Shown: positions 7,926 to 16,614, numbered from the stretch's first letter. The stretch is 40,683 nucleotides of DNA from Nocardiaceae bacterium (GCA_021372355.1 JAJFUQ010000177.1:1-40683); one strand, 5' to 3'. A program made the numbers and translations. Notes: generated from the letters alone by a model not told the origin.

Positions 7926-8172
7926 CGAAGCTCCTATATGCCCATCGTTCGTGGTTTGTGCTCGGGTCACGGACGAGAGTGGCTAACAAACGTGACAACA
8001 GTTCGGTCGAAGAGTTTGAGTTTGTGTGACAAGCACGTCGCAAAGCGGGCAATTGCGACCAATCGTGTGATTCACTAATCGGCGAATTGATGGCAGCCGC
8101 GAATTAGAGCTTTGCGTCGACCGTCGTCATGAAACTGCAAACAAATCGTCAAACGATCGTCCGAAAACTCCC

Positions 8173-8204
8173 TTGACTGTGACGCAACGTCACAGCGCCA
8201 AAAT
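8173..8204 (+). promoter_or_regulatory. MerR-type promoter with dyad operator, probably leaderless
   Basis: A -35 box TTGACT at 8173-8178 and a -10-like CAAAAT at 8199-8204 are separated by 20 bp, the long spacer typical of MerR-controlled promoters. The spacer holds the perfect inverted repeat TGTGACG-CAA-CGTCACA (8178-8194). The start codon at 8210 is six bases past the -10, so the message would be leaderless or nearly so. Confidence 0.7.
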
Positions 8205-8209
8205 GGAGT

Positions 8210-9055
8210 ATGCGGATCAAAGAACTAGCAGACCTCGCGGGAACAACCGTCCGTACCGTTCGCTACTACCACCACCAAGGACTGTTACGAGTACCGCCGA
8301 CTCTCGGTGGCATTCGAGACTACGGACTCGATCACCTCGCCCGCCTCGTTCGCATCCGGTGGCTTGCCCGATCTGGGCTGTCGCTGGCAACGATCGCAGA
8401 GACGCTTGCCGAGTCAGAAGCCACCGACGCCGGGGCAACCCTCGATTCGTTGACCACAACCCTCGCGGAGATCGATGAGCGAATCGCCGACCTCGCGCGT
8501 CAACGTGAGCATGTCGCAGCGCTCATCGACCGCGTCCGCGACGGCGCCGGAGTCTCTCCGATCTCGCCCACTCTAAGCCGAATGTACGAGCGACTGCTCG
8601 AACGAATGCCCACACCACAGGCACGTCGAGCCGTAGAAAGCGAACGTAAGGTTGCCGCGATCCTCGCACTGTGGGGCATGTTGCCGGCAGCGTTGGAGCG
8701 CTTCCTCGCCGAGCTCACCGAAGCCGACGAAGACACCGTGGTCGAGATGTTCGTGGGATTCGCCGAACTAGCGCAATGCCCTCCGTCCCACTACGGCGAG
8801 CAATGCGAGAGAGTGCGCCGGCTTGTCCTCGACGTTCTCGACCAGCATGAATCGGCAACCGTCGCGATGCTCGAGGCACTCCCCCGCGGCATCGCCGGAA
8901 AGACCGCATGGGCGCTGTTCATGCGGCTGTCGACGCTCGGCTACCCCGCGCCTGGGCACCGGCGGTTCATCGCCGAGATCGGACAAATAGTCGATTCCCG
9001 CCCCGCGTTCGCTGCCGCACTGGGGCGCGGGCAGACCATAGAGGTTGGTGCATGA
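8210..9055 (+). CDS. MerR-family transcriptional regulator
   Basis: The N-terminal winged helix-turn-helix is typical MerR: MRIKELADLAGTTVRTVRYY, followed by the HHQGLL wing and RWLARSGLSLATIAETL. A coiled-coil linker (LTTTLAEIDERIADLARQRE) leads into a long C-terminal region of about 170 aa that probably binds an effector. The total of 281 aa is long for MerR and resembles TipA-like drug sensors. The gene overlaps the ABC ATPase by ATGA and sits behind a MerR-type promoter with a dyad in the spacer, so it probably regulates its own exporter operon. Confidence 0.85.
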   Translation: MRIKELADLAGTTVRTVRYYHHQGLLRVPPTLGGIRDYGLDHLARLVRIRWLARSGLSLATIAETLAESEATDAGATLDSLTTTLAEIDERIADLARQREHVAALIDRVRDGAGVSPISPTLSRMYERLLERMPTPQARRAVESERKVAAILALWGMLPAALERFLAELTEADEDTVVEMFVGFAELAQCPPSHYGEQCERVRRLVLDVLDQHESATVAMLEALPRGIAGKTAWALFMRLSTLGYPAPGHRRFIAEIGQIVDSRPAFAAALGRGQTIEVGA

Positions 9056-9963
9056 TGGCGAACGCGATCAAAATACGAGGCTTGGTCAAGCGATTCGGAT
9101 CACTGACCGCCGTCGATCACTTGGACCTGACCGTAGCGGACCGGCAGGTACACGGCTTCCTCGGACCCAACGGCGCCGGAAAGACCACCACCATCCGCAC
9201 CCTGCTGGGGCTTTACCGCGCCGACGAGGGAAAGATCCGCGTTCTCGGTAAGGACCCCGCGCGCGAATCGGCTGCCATCAACCGCCGGGTCTCGTACGTT
9301 CCTGGCGATGTCGCGTTGTGGCCCAACCTCACCGGACAAGAGGTCATCGATGCATTGGCTGGCCTCCGGGGCGACCGCCGCGAAGATCGCGAACGAGAAT
9401 TGATCGACCGGTTCGCCCTCGACCCGCGCAAAAAGATCCGGGCCTACTCCAAAGGCAACCGCCAAAAGGTAGCCCTGGTCGCCGCCTTCGCTGCACCGAC
9501 CGACCTTCTCGTGCTCGACGAGCCCACTAGCGGCCTGGATCCGCTGATGGAGCAGATCTTTGGCGAATGCGTCGACGAAGCAATTCGTGACGGGCAGTCG
9601 GTCCTGCTCTCAAGCCACATCCTCGGCGAGGTCGAGCGGCTCTGTAGCCATGTCACCATCATCAAGGACGGAAAGCAGGTCGAATCCGGCGCGCTCGCCG
9701 ACCTGCGACATCTGGCCGCAAGCACAGTCACGGCACGCACCGATGGCGCGGTTCCGTTAGCCCTGAAGCAGGCCTTGGAAGGCCTGGGCCTGCACCTCGA
9801 CCTCTCCGAGGGGGCCGGAGACCGACTCAGCTGTGCGGTCCCACGACAAACCGTCCCTAAGGTGCTCGGACTGCTCGCCGACAACGCCGTCGCCGACATC
9901 ACCTGTACCCCGGCGAGCCTGGAAGACCTGTTCCTGCGCCACTACGAGGTGGAGCCACGATGA
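9052..9963 (+). CDS. ABC exporter ATP-binding subunit
   Basis: This ATPase energises export by the neighbouring permease. The 303-aa protein has Walker A GPNGAGKTTT, a Q-loop region, the signature YSKGNRQKVALV (SKGN in place of SGGQ, common in drug and polyketide exporters), and Walker B LLVLDEPTSGLDP. The H-loop is LLSSHILGEVE. A C-terminal extension of about 90 aa matches the DrrA/NatA type. The ATG at 9052 overlaps the MerR stop as ATGA; a second ATG at 9055 is equally possible. The stop overlaps the permease start. Confidence 0.92.
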   Translation: MMANAIKIRGLVKRFGSLTAVDHLDLTVADRQVHGFLGPNGAGKTTTIRTLLGLYRADEGKIRVLGKDPARESAAINRRVSYVPGDVALWPNLTGQEVIDALAGLRGDRREDRERELIDRFALDPRKKIRAYSKGNRQKVALVAAFAAPTDLLVLDEPTSGLDPLMEQIFGECVDEAIRDGQSVLLSSHILGEVERLCSHVTIIKDGKQVESGALADLRHLAASTVTARTDGAVPLALKQALEGLGLHLDLSEGAGDRLSCAVPRQTVPKVLGLLADNAVADITCTPASLEDLFLRHYEVEPR

Positions 9964-11570
9964 CGGGAACAACCACGGTCGTTCGTACCCTTCTGCGCCG
10001 TTGCCGATTTCGGATCATCATGTGGATCGTGCCGCTGGCCGCGCTGGTCGCCGTCACAGTCCCCGGCTACGCGGCGGTGTATCCCTCGCTCACCGATCGC
10101 GCACCGCTCGTCGCCGAGCTGCAGGCCGCTGCGGCCACCAAGGTCCTCTACGGCCAACTGCCATTGCCGGGAACGTTGGGCCAGCTCGCTCAGTGGGAAA
10201 CCGGAGCGTACGTCGTACTCCTGACCGCGGTGATGGCGATCTTGCTGACCACCAAGCTGACACGGGGTGACGAGGATGCCGGATACACCGAGCTCGCCGC
10301 GACCAGCGGTGTCGGCCGCTGGTCACAGCCTGTCGCCATCGGCCTCGTGCTGGTGTTCACGTTCGTGCTGCTCGGAACCGCGGTGGGTGGAGTGATGGCA
10401 CTCGAATCGATCAGAAACAGCGAGGTGTCCTTGGCGGGCTCCGTCAGCTTCGGAGCGGTTGTCGCACTTGTCGGTTTGGTCGTCGCGGCCAGCACGCTCG
10501 TGCTGGCCGAGCTTCTCTGGGACGCCGCTTCGACGCGAGTGGCAGCCTGGACCCTGTTCGCGGTGAGCTTCGCACTCCGTGTTGAGGCGGACTTCGGACC
10601 GTTCCCGCAGCTGCGATCGTTGACCTGGCTAGGTCTCAAGGACCAGGTTCGCCCGTTCACCGACAACAACGCCGCTCCGTTGTTTGTCGCGGCTGCGGTG
10701 GTCGTCCTGTTGGCCGCGGCTGCGGCGGCCGTCCATCAGCGGCGGGAGTTCGCCTCCGGCCTGCTGCATCCGCCGGCGGTGAGCCTTCGCCGGCTCGTCA
10801 TTCATTCGGCCGCCGGCCTCGTCTGGCGACTTGGGCGGGTACGACTGGCAATCTGGTCCGTGCCGGTCATCGCCGTGAGCGCGCTGTTCGGTGGCATCAG
10901 CCGCAACCTCCTCAACCTCATTTCCGATGACGCGAATACGGCCCGGATGATGCAACAGATGACAGCGACCGAAGACCCCGTGCGGCAGTATTTCGAGTTC
11001 AGTTCCCTGTTCATCGTGCTTTTGCCGTTGGTCTACGGCGTCTCCACTGTCCTTCAGGTCCGTACCGCGGAACGAGCGGGCGCGGTCGACGCCCAGGCTG
11101 CGGTCGGAGTCGAGCGGTGGCGACCTTTGGCCGCACAGACAGGCCTTGCTGCCGCAGGCGCGGTCACGCTACTGGTAATCGGTGGGGCGGTCCAAAGCGC
11201 CCTCGCTGACAGACTTGTAGGGCGGGGGCATGCCGCGTCGTGGGCCTGGTGGACGGTCGTCGGTCAAACGCCCGGCGTAATCGCGGCGGTTGGCATCACC
11301 GCGCTGTTGGTGGGAATCGTGCCGGGGTTCGCTCAGCTCGCGTTGGCGCTCGTCGCGTGGAGCGGGTTCGCCGTCTTCTTTGGCGAACTGGTGCGCCTGC
11401 CGCAGTGGGCGCGGAATTTGGCGGTACTCGGGCACGGCCCGCAGCAAGTCACCGGCGGATTCGCGAGCGTTACGCCTTGGGTTGCGGTGGCTGTAATGAG
11501 CGCCCTGGCCCTGGCGGCGGTGTCCGCCGGAATTCGGAGCATGCGCTCGAGAGACCTCGTACTTCGCTGA
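9960..11570 (+). CDS. ABC exporter permease (polyketide-antibiotic exporter type)
   Basis: The 536-aa protein has about twelve hydrophobic segments in two halves and fits the COG3559-type exporters of polyketide antibiotics. The N-terminal part reads RFRIIMWIVPLAALVAVTVP; TKLTRGDEDAGYTELAATSG is a loop typical of the family. It overlaps the ATPase gene by ATGA. With MerR and the ATPase it forms a three-gene self-regulated exporter operon. The substrate cannot be read from sequence. Confidence 0.85.
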   Translation: MTGTTTVVRTLLRRCRFRIIMWIVPLAALVAVTVPGYAAVYPSLTDRAPLVAELQAAAATKVLYGQLPLPGTLGQLAQWETGAYVVLLTAVMAILLTTKLTRGDEDAGYTELAATSGVGRWSQPVAIGLVLVFTFVLLGTAVGGVMALESIRNSEVSLAGSVSFGAVVALVGLVVAASTLVLAELLWDAASTRVAAWTLFAVSFALRVEADFGPFPQLRSLTWLGLKDQVRPFTDNNAAPLFVAAAVVVLLAAAAAAVHQRREFASGLLHPPAVSLRRLVIHSAAGLVWRLGRVRLAIWSVPVIAVSALFGGISRNLLNLISDDANTARMMQQMTATEDPVRQYFEFSSLFIVLLPLVYGVSTVLQVRTAERAGAVDAQAAVGVERWRPLAAQTGLAAAGAVTLLVIGGAVQSALADRLVGRGHAASWAWWTVVGQTPGVIAAVGITALLVGIVPGFAQLALALVAWSGFAVFFGELVRLPQWARNLAVLGHGPQQVTGGFASVTPWVAVAVMSALALAAVSAGIRSMRSRDLVLR

Positions 11571-11675
11571 CTGCGTTGAGGTGGTTCTCAGTGTTTGCAG
11601 CCTTCGTCGGTGAAGAATTGGCGAGGCATGCCTGAGGTGGCGAGGCCGGTGGCGACGGTGCCGGAATCAAATGCC

Positions 11676-12305
11676 CTATACGCGCGTCGTCGCCAGGTAG
11701 AGAGCACTGATCCCGACGGCAATGATCAGGCCGACCGCGACGCCAAGCACGCTGCGCGTTGCCTGCGTTCCTGATTTGCGCAGCGCTGAAATTGCAAGCA
11801 CCACCACGGAAACGAAGGCGACCGCGGCGATGGCGAACAGTCCCCAGACCGACCGTGGCGTCGGTGCCTTGATCGAGAGATCCACCGTGTCTGAGCCGTG
11901 TGCGTTCGCGGTGACCACGTCGGTGAAGACCGTGCCGTCGCCCAAGAAGAAGTCGATCGTGTAGGTCGACCCGTCCAGCCAGTCATAGTCGATGTCAACG
12001 GTCGTCGAGGCACCCGCGGCGACATCGCCGGTACCACTGAGATCGAAGTTGGTCACCTGATCGTTGACTGCCACTTGCGCAATCCGGACAACGGAATCCG
12101 TCATGTTCGCGAGCGTGAGCTCGATTGTGCTGGGAGACAACCTCGTAGAAGTTACCTCCAGCGGTAGATCACTACTCGATGACCTAGTCGGGAGTGTTGC
12201 GCCAAAGAGTGCGGTCAACGCGGCGAGCGTGCCGACGAGAATGCCGGCGATAACAGCACCAAACCAGGATGGGCGTTTGACGGCTTCGGTGTCGCTCTTG
12301 GTCAT
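11676..12305 (-). CDS. Membrane-anchored beta-domain protein, copy 2 (ZIP-accessory-like)
   Basis: The 209-aa protein has an N-terminal helix (WFGAVIAGILVGTLAALTAL), an extracytoplasmic beta domain and two C-terminal helices. The domain contains LTLANMTDSVVRIAQVAVND and VDIDYDWLDGSTYTIDFFLG. It is a paralogue of the gene at 7251-7925. Its start overlaps the stop of the multicopper oxidase gene by ATGA, so the two are coupled. Coupling to a copper oxidase suggests a role in metal handling or in anchoring the oxidase at the membrane. That is inference; the function is unknown. Confidence 0.6.
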   Translation of the reverse strand: MTKSDTEAVKRPSWFGAVIAGILVGTLAALTALFGATLPTRSSSSDLPLEVTSTRLSPSTIELTLANMTDSVVRIAQVAVNDQVTNFDLSGTGDVAAGASTTVDIDYDWLDGSTYTIDFFLGDGTVFTDVVTANAHGSDTVDLSIKAPTPRSVWGLFAIAAVAFVSVVVLAISALRKSGTQATRSVLGVAVGLIIAVGISALYLATTRV

Positions 12306-13384
12306 GCGTTCACCTCGAATACACCCATCCAGCCGAGGTCGCTGAACTCCGTCTTGTGAGCGTGGAACATGAACTTGCCGGTGTGCGGAAACGTGACTTC
12401 CAAAATGCCGCGCTGACCCGTGCCTTGAATGACCGTGTCCGTGTATTCGGTGGGCGTCAAGCTGGTACCGGTCGGGTAATGGTGGAAGAAGTTGCCATGC
12501 AGGTGGAAGCTATTGATCGGATCGAATTCCGTCATATTCGCCAGGTAGATGCGGACCAGCTTGTTTCGTTTCACTTGAATGGGGTTGTACATGTAGTGGA
12601 ACGGAATTCCGTTCACCGCATAGAGTTGGTTGCCTTTACCGTCCTCGGTGGTGTTCCAGCCGTTCTGCATCATGATCATCTCGTCGGCAGCAGGGCGTTC
12701 GTCCTCGGGATCGACGATGAAGAAGCCGTACATTCCTTTGGCGACGTGCAGGGCGAGCGGGTAGGCGTGGCAGTGATAGATGTGCGCGCCGAACGGTGCG
12801 GCATCGAACTCGTACGTCGTGCTCGCACCCGGAGGGATAAGCCCCGCGCCTTGGCCTGGCACGCCGTCTTGGTCTGACGGGTGAATGCTGTGAAAGTGCA
12901 ACGTATGGGGGTGGTGCGACCTGTTGGTGTAGTGAATCCGTACTCGGTCGCCAACCGTGCAGCGCATCGTCGGGCCAGGGTTGCGGCCGTTCCATAGCCA
13001 CGCTGGATACCTCACGCCGGGTGCGACTTCGATCGTCTTGTCGGCGGAATCGATCGTCCATTCACGCAGCGTTTGACCGCTCGGCAGCGTGCTGACTTTC
13101 CCATAGTCGAAGTCGCGCAAAATTCGGGTCGGGTTGAAGCCATTGGCTTCGTGATTGACTCCCGTCGCGCCGAGTCGGAAGCCGGGTCCGCCGTGAGCTG
13201 CGGCGTCGACGCTGTCCATCGGCATGCCTGGCAGGATTGGCGCCTCGTGAACTTGGGCAGCGCCCGCGAGTTCACGCGAACCGATCGTCGCGCCGATGAC
13301 GCCGAGGAGTGCTCCCCCGGCGAGGAATCCCCTTCTTGAAGGATTGACGATCGGACGTCGACGCCATTGCGCAGGCCACCCCAC
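12302..13384 (-). CDS. Tat-exported two-domain multicopper oxidase
   Basis: The 360-aa protein starts at a GTG (13384) with GGGAGG seven bases upstream and carries the twin-arginine leader PSRRGFLAGGALLGVIGATI. Copper ligand motifs are HTLHFHS, IYHCHAYPLALHVAKGMYG, SFHLHGNFFHH, and the C-terminal FMFHAHKTEFSDLGWMGVFE. The length and the two cupredoxin domains fit the laccase or nitrite-reductase-like two-domain group, which acts as a trimer. The substrate is uncertain; cuprous ions, phenols or nitrite are possible. The gene is coupled by ATGA to the beta-domain membrane protein downstream. Confidence 0.85.
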   Translation of the reverse strand: MGWPAQWRRRPIVNPSRRGFLAGGALLGVIGATIGSRELAGAAQVHEAPILPGMPMDSVDAAAHGGPGFRLGATGVNHEANGFNPTRILRDFDYGKVSTLPSGQTLREWTIDSADKTIEVAPGVRYPAWLWNGRNPGPTMRCTVGDRVRIHYTNRSHHPHTLHFHSIHPSDQDGVPGQGAGLIPPGASTTYEFDAAPFGAHIYHCHAYPLALHVAKGMYGFFIVDPEDERPAADEMIMMQNGWNTTEDGKGNQLYAVNGIPFHYMYNPIQVKRNKLVRIYLANMTEFDPINSFHLHGNFFHHYPTGTSLTPTEYTDTVIQGTGQRGILEVTFPHTGKFMFHAHKTEFSDLGWMGVFEVNA

Positions 13385-13418
13385 GATTGAACCTCCCGTT
13401 GACCACAAGCTGAACCGG

Positions 13419-13434
13419 ATTAGGCAACGCTAAT
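13419..13434. promoter_or_regulatory. Dyad ATTAG-N6-CTAAT upstream of the multicopper oxidase
   Basis: ATTAG at 13419-13423 and CTAAT at 13430-13434 form a 5-bp dyad 35-50 bp before the oxidase start. The TTAGGC...GCTAA core recalls DtxR/IdeR-type iron boxes, but the match is partial. Confidence 0.35.
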
Positions 13435-13562
13435 GCAATCATTGCTATGGCTAAGAGAATAGGGTCCGCGCAGGTTGCTCCTTCGCACTTGGCTTGCGCT
13501 GGGCGTGGCGTGTTGCCGGCACCGTACGGGGATCACGATTTGACGTCCGACAGATTCTGGTC

Positions 13563-13596
13563 TGAGCGGGGCCCGCGACGCTGCGGACCCCGCTCA
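13563..13596 (-). terminator. Strong hairpin terminator downstream of the 75-aa gene
   Basis: TGAGCGGGG (13563-13571) pairs with CCCCGCTCA (13588-13596), a perfect 9-bp GC-rich stem just past the stop at 13601. Confidence 0.7.
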
Positions 13597-13600
13597 GGGG

Positions 13601-13828
13601 TCAGATCGTCACTGTGATCGCATTGCGAACGACGTTGATTCCGTCCAAACGGATACCGAGACCGGTGATGGCGTTGTAGATCTGTTGTGCGTAGCGATCC
13701 GAGAACGGGACGATCGCCAAGGTATTTGCGTCGATGACCGCAAGTGCGGCACGTTCAGATAGCGGGACACCGGCGTCCGCAAGACTGAGTTGCGAAATGC
13801 TCGCTTGAATCGCACGAATAGTGTTCAA
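13601..13828 (-). CDS. Small protein (75 aa) with weak resemblance to a ribosome recycling factor domain
   Basis: The product starts MNTIRAIQASISQLSLADAG and ends LGIRLDGINVVRNAITVTI. The TTG start at 13828 has AGGAG upstream and overlaps the stop of the SPW gene as TTGA. The pattern G-x-PL...A-x-L-x-I-x-PF...I-x-x-AI-x-x-LGI...VR-x-x-I resembles the beta-rich domain II of ribosome recycling factor without the three-helix domain. This is a weak visual match. The gene is coupled to the SPW gene and closed by a strong terminator. Alternatively it is an unrelated small alpha/beta protein. Confidence 0.5.
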   Translation of the reverse strand: MNTIRAIQASISQLSLADAGVPLSERAALAVIDANTLAIVPFSDRYAQQIYNAITGLGIRLDGINVVRNAITVTI

Positions 13829-14355
13829 TTCCCGCTCCTGCCTGCCCGAGGGGTGACGTCGATTTCGCTGCGGGCACGCACATCGGCGTGACCAAGAATG
13901 GTGACGATCAGTACTGCGATGCCGATCAGGATGTCCACGATGGTGGCAGGCGTCGACTGGGGGTCGAGTCCGTAGTCGAGAAGCAATGGCGCAAGTGTGA
14001 GCCAGCCACCGAACAGGCATCCGAATCCGGTAGCGACGACAAGCGGAAGCGGATGAACGAGCCGGACGAGACCGAGGGTGGCTAGTGCGACGCCAACCAC
14101 CGCCTCATTCCATCCAGCAGAAGTCCACATAGCGCCCGTTCCATTGGCCCATAGAAACGGAGTGAGGGTAAGGAGCAGTCCAGCGAAAATCGTGGTCGTG
14201 CTCACCAGGCCCGGTGTTTGTGGTCCGGCAACTTTGAGATGCCACACGTCCGGCCGACTTCTACGATCGTGCCCCGAGACCAACGAAGCGTTCGCTGGCT
14301 CACGCCTCTCGACTGCCGGACCACGCCCGTGTTGCGGACGACCAATGGCAGTCAT
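13825..14355 (-). CDS. SPW-repeat-type membrane protein
   Basis: The 176-aa protein has about 55 polar residues and then four hydrophobic helices. The repeated elements TLTPFLWANGTGAMWTSAGW / NEAVVGVALATLGLVRLVHP and WLTLAPLLLDYG / VDILIGIAVLIVTI fit the SPW repeat family (PF03779), membrane proteins of unknown function. I start it at the ATG at 14355 (MTAIGRPQHG) with GGAG five bases upstream; the longer frame to 14391 lacks a ribosome binding site. Copy A of the 39-nt element lies 49 bases upstream in the leader. It is divergent from the response regulator and coupled to the 75-aa gene. Confidence 0.6.
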   Translation of the reverse strand: MTAIGRPQHGRGPAVERREPANASLVSGHDRRSRPDVWHLKVAGPQTPGLVSTTTIFAGLLLTLTPFLWANGTGAMWTSAGWNEAVVGVALATLGLVRLVHPLPLVVATGFGCLFGGWLTLAPLLLDYGLDPQSTPATIVDILIGIAVLIVTILGHADVRARSEIDVTPRAGRSGN

Positions 14356-14403
14356 GTGTGCTCCTACTTCAGGAATCTCTACAAACCACATTGCCGATGC
14401 ATT

Positions 14404-14442
14404 GTTGAGGTGATCTGGTCAACTTCTTTGCAGTCAGATGAC
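14404..14442 (-). promoter_or_regulatory. 39-nt conserved leader or operator element, copy A
   Basis: Read on the minus strand from 14442, the element begins GTCATCTGACTGCAAAGAAG and ends GACCAGATCACCTCAAC. It matches copy B at 33 of 39 positions. It lies between the divergent SPW and response-regulator genes, in the orientation of the SPW gene, and ends 48 nt before the SPW start. Confidence 0.65.
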
Positions 14443-14492
14443 GGTCATGATTGCCTCTGTTCGGTAGCACCAGAAGTTGGGAGTATCGGGTC

Positions 14493-15200
14493 ATGGCTGC
14501 ACGGGTGCTCATGGTGGAGGACGACGACCGCGTCCGTGCCGCGCTCCGACTCGCGTTGGAGGATGAGGGATACGAGGTCGATGAAGCGGCATCAGCCGAG
14601 GTCGCGCTGGCGCGACTGCGGTCTCGGATGCCGGACGTGATGATCGTCGATTTGATGCTCGGCGAGATGGACGGGTTCACCTGCATTCGCGAGGTGCGTC
14701 GTGATCATGACGTCCCGATCATCGTTGTCAGTGCGCGCGACGACACCCATGATGTCGTCGCCGCGCTGGAGGCAGGGGCTGACGACTACGTCACAAAGCC
14801 TTTCGAGATCAAAGAACTAACCGCCCGCATCAGGGCTCTCCGCCGTCGTGCCTCCACAAGTTCGGATCGCTCGGAGCCGCAAGATTTGACTCTCGACGCC
14901 GACCCGACAGGTCCACTGGTCCTGTCCCAAACGAGCGGCACTGTGTGCCGAGGGGATACCGAGCTGCATTTGACCCTGACCGAGTTCAGGCTGCTGTGTG
15001 AACTCGCAGCGGCACCGGGTCGTGTGCATAGTCGTAATCTCTTGCTTGAGCGTGTATGGGACCGAGGATTCTTTGGCGATGAACGCATTGTCGACGTCCA
15101 CATTCGACGTCTACGCACCAAGATCGAACAGGATTCCTCAGATCCACGAATCATCGTGACCGTGCGCGGCTTGGGCTACAAGCTCAATGTCCTCGACTAG
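14493..15200 (+). CDS. OmpR-family response regulator
   Basis: The 235-aa protein has an N-terminal receiver with acidic pocket VEDDD, phospho-acceptor Asp in MIVDLMLGEMDG, Thr/Ser switch in IIVVSARDD, and Lys in DDYVTKPFE. A C-terminal winged helix follows: LTLTEFRLLCELAAAPGRV and RIVDVHIRRLRTKIE. I start it at the ATG at 14493 (MAARVLMVEDD). Its end overlaps the histidine kinase by 14 bases. Copies A and B of the 39-nt element flank this operon on its outer sides, and copy C precedes ectA, so this regulator is the obvious candidate to act there. No direct evidence shows binding. Confidence 0.92.
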   Translation: MAARVLMVEDDDRVRAALRLALEDEGYEVDEAASAEVALARLRSRMPDVMIVDLMLGEMDGFTCIREVRRDHDVPIIVVSARDDTHDVVAALEAGADDYVTKPFEIKELTARIRALRRRASTSSDRSEPQDLTLDADPTGPLVLSQTSGTVCRGDTELHLTLTEFRLLCELAAAPGRVHSRNLLLERVWDRGFFGDERIVDVHIRRLRTKIEQDSSDPRIIVTVRGLGYKLNVLD

Positions 15201-16614
15201 ACCACGTCGCGGAACCCTTGGCCTGCGCGGCCGAGTCGTTGTCTCGTTTTCGGTCGGCGCCGGCTTTATCTCTCTCATCATCGCCATCTCGGTGTTCACC
15301 CTGAGTCGCAGCTACATGCTCAACCAGCGCGAACGCTCGGCAGAACGGCAGGCATCTACCCACGCGGCGTTTGTACGTAACTCACTCAGCGCTCCCGATG
15401 CCTCGGCCGGGCGGCTACTCGCCACGCTTGAAACGCCCGTCGACACGTTCCTGCTGATGTACTGGAACCAGGAGTGGTTCTCCAGCGAGCCAAACGTCGG
15501 GCCAACAGATTTGCCCGCTGGGCTCTATGCCCAAACCAGCACTACGAAGACCGAGTCGCCGCTGACCGTGCACACGAGCTTTCATGGCCAGCCCTACCTC
15601 GCCATCGCGATCCCGCTTGACGACAAAGGTGCCACACTCTACGAACTCGCACCCCTTCTCGAACTGCAAGCCACCCTTCGGGTTCTCCGTATTGTCCTCG
15701 GTGTCTGTGCCGCTGCTGCGGCTTTAGGCGGTGCCGGACTAGGATTATGGGCCAGTCGACGCGTCTTGACACCGCTACATCAACTTGGCGAAACATCCGC
15801 TCGGATTGCTGGTGGCGACCTGGACAGTCGCCTGCCGCCAACCGGTGACCGTGAGTTGATCACCATCGTCGACTCGTTCAACAGCATGGTCGACTCGCTA
15901 CAACAACGGATCGAGCGCGAACGCCGATTCTTCGGCGATGTCAGTCACGAACTTCGTACGCCGCTGACCACGCTCATCGCGAGTGTCGGCGTGCTCGTTC
16001 GTCATTCGTTCGATCTGCCAGACCGATCGCAGCGTGCGCTGTCCCTGATCACGGCGGAGCTGGACCACCTCCGAAGACTGCTCGACGACTTACTTGCGCT
16101 GGCCCGAATAGAGGCGGGGCTGCACCAGGACCCGTTAGAGCAACTGTCTCTTGAAGAGTTGCTGACCAACACGATCGAGTCTCTCCGGCATCCGGCAGAG
16201 CTGTTGGAAGTCGAGGCCGACAGCGTCGTCAGCGGGCGCAAGAAAGCGCTTGAGCGAGCATTCCTCAACCTGATCGCCAACGCAGACCGCCACGGCGACG
16301 GATTGACGAAGGTGACGCTGACGTCCGACGTCAGCTCGCGCACCGCGGTCATATTCGTCGATGACAGCGGACCAGGAGTCTCGGAAGAAGATCGAACACG
16401 GATATTCGAACGGTTCGCTACCGGGCATACGAGCCGCAAAACCGTGTCAGGCACGGGTACGGGACTTGGGCTGGCGCTGGTGACCGAGACGGTCGCCGCT
16501 CACGGGGGCGGTGTCACATGCACGACGAGCCCCTTCGGTGGCGCCCGTTTCGTCGTGACCTTGCCCGCTATTGACGAGCCGCGAGCAGACAGCAGACCTG
16601 GCTCAGAACCGTAA
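15187..16614 (+). CDS. Sensor histidine kinase
   Basis: The 475-aa kinase has two membrane helices (about 16-38 and 165-188) flanking an extracytoplasmic sensor region of about 125 aa with no recognised fold. Then come a HAMP segment (RRVLTPLHQLGETSARIAGG), the H-box FFGDVSHELRTPLTTL with the phospho-accepting His, the N-box ERAFLNLIANADRHG, the G1 box VDDSGPGV and the G2 box GTGTGLGLAL. It overlaps the response regulator by 14 bases and forms a standard pair with it. Its position between two copies of the 39-nt element, next to the ectoine genes, suggests a stress signal such as osmolarity. That is inference. Confidence 0.93.
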   Translation: MSSTRPRRGTLGLRGRVVVSFSVGAGFISLIIAISVFTLSRSYMLNQRERSAERQASTHAAFVRNSLSAPDASAGRLLATLETPVDTFLLMYWNQEWFSSEPNVGPTDLPAGLYAQTSTTKTESPLTVHTSFHGQPYLAIAIPLDDKGATLYELAPLLELQATLRVLRIVLGVCAAAAALGGAGLGLWASRRVLTPLHQLGETSARIAGGDLDSRLPPTGDRELITIVDSFNSMVDSLQQRIERERRFFGDVSHELRTPLTTLIASVGVLVRHSFDLPDRSQRALSLITAELDHLRRLLDDLLALARIEAGLHQDPLEQLSLEELLTNTIESLRHPAELLEVEADSVVSGRKKALERAFLNLIANADRHGDGLTKVTLTSDVSSRTAVIFVDDSGPGVSEEDRTRIFERFATGHTSRKTVSGTGTGLGLALVTETVAAHGGGVTCTTSPFGGARFVVTLPAIDEPRADSRPGSEP

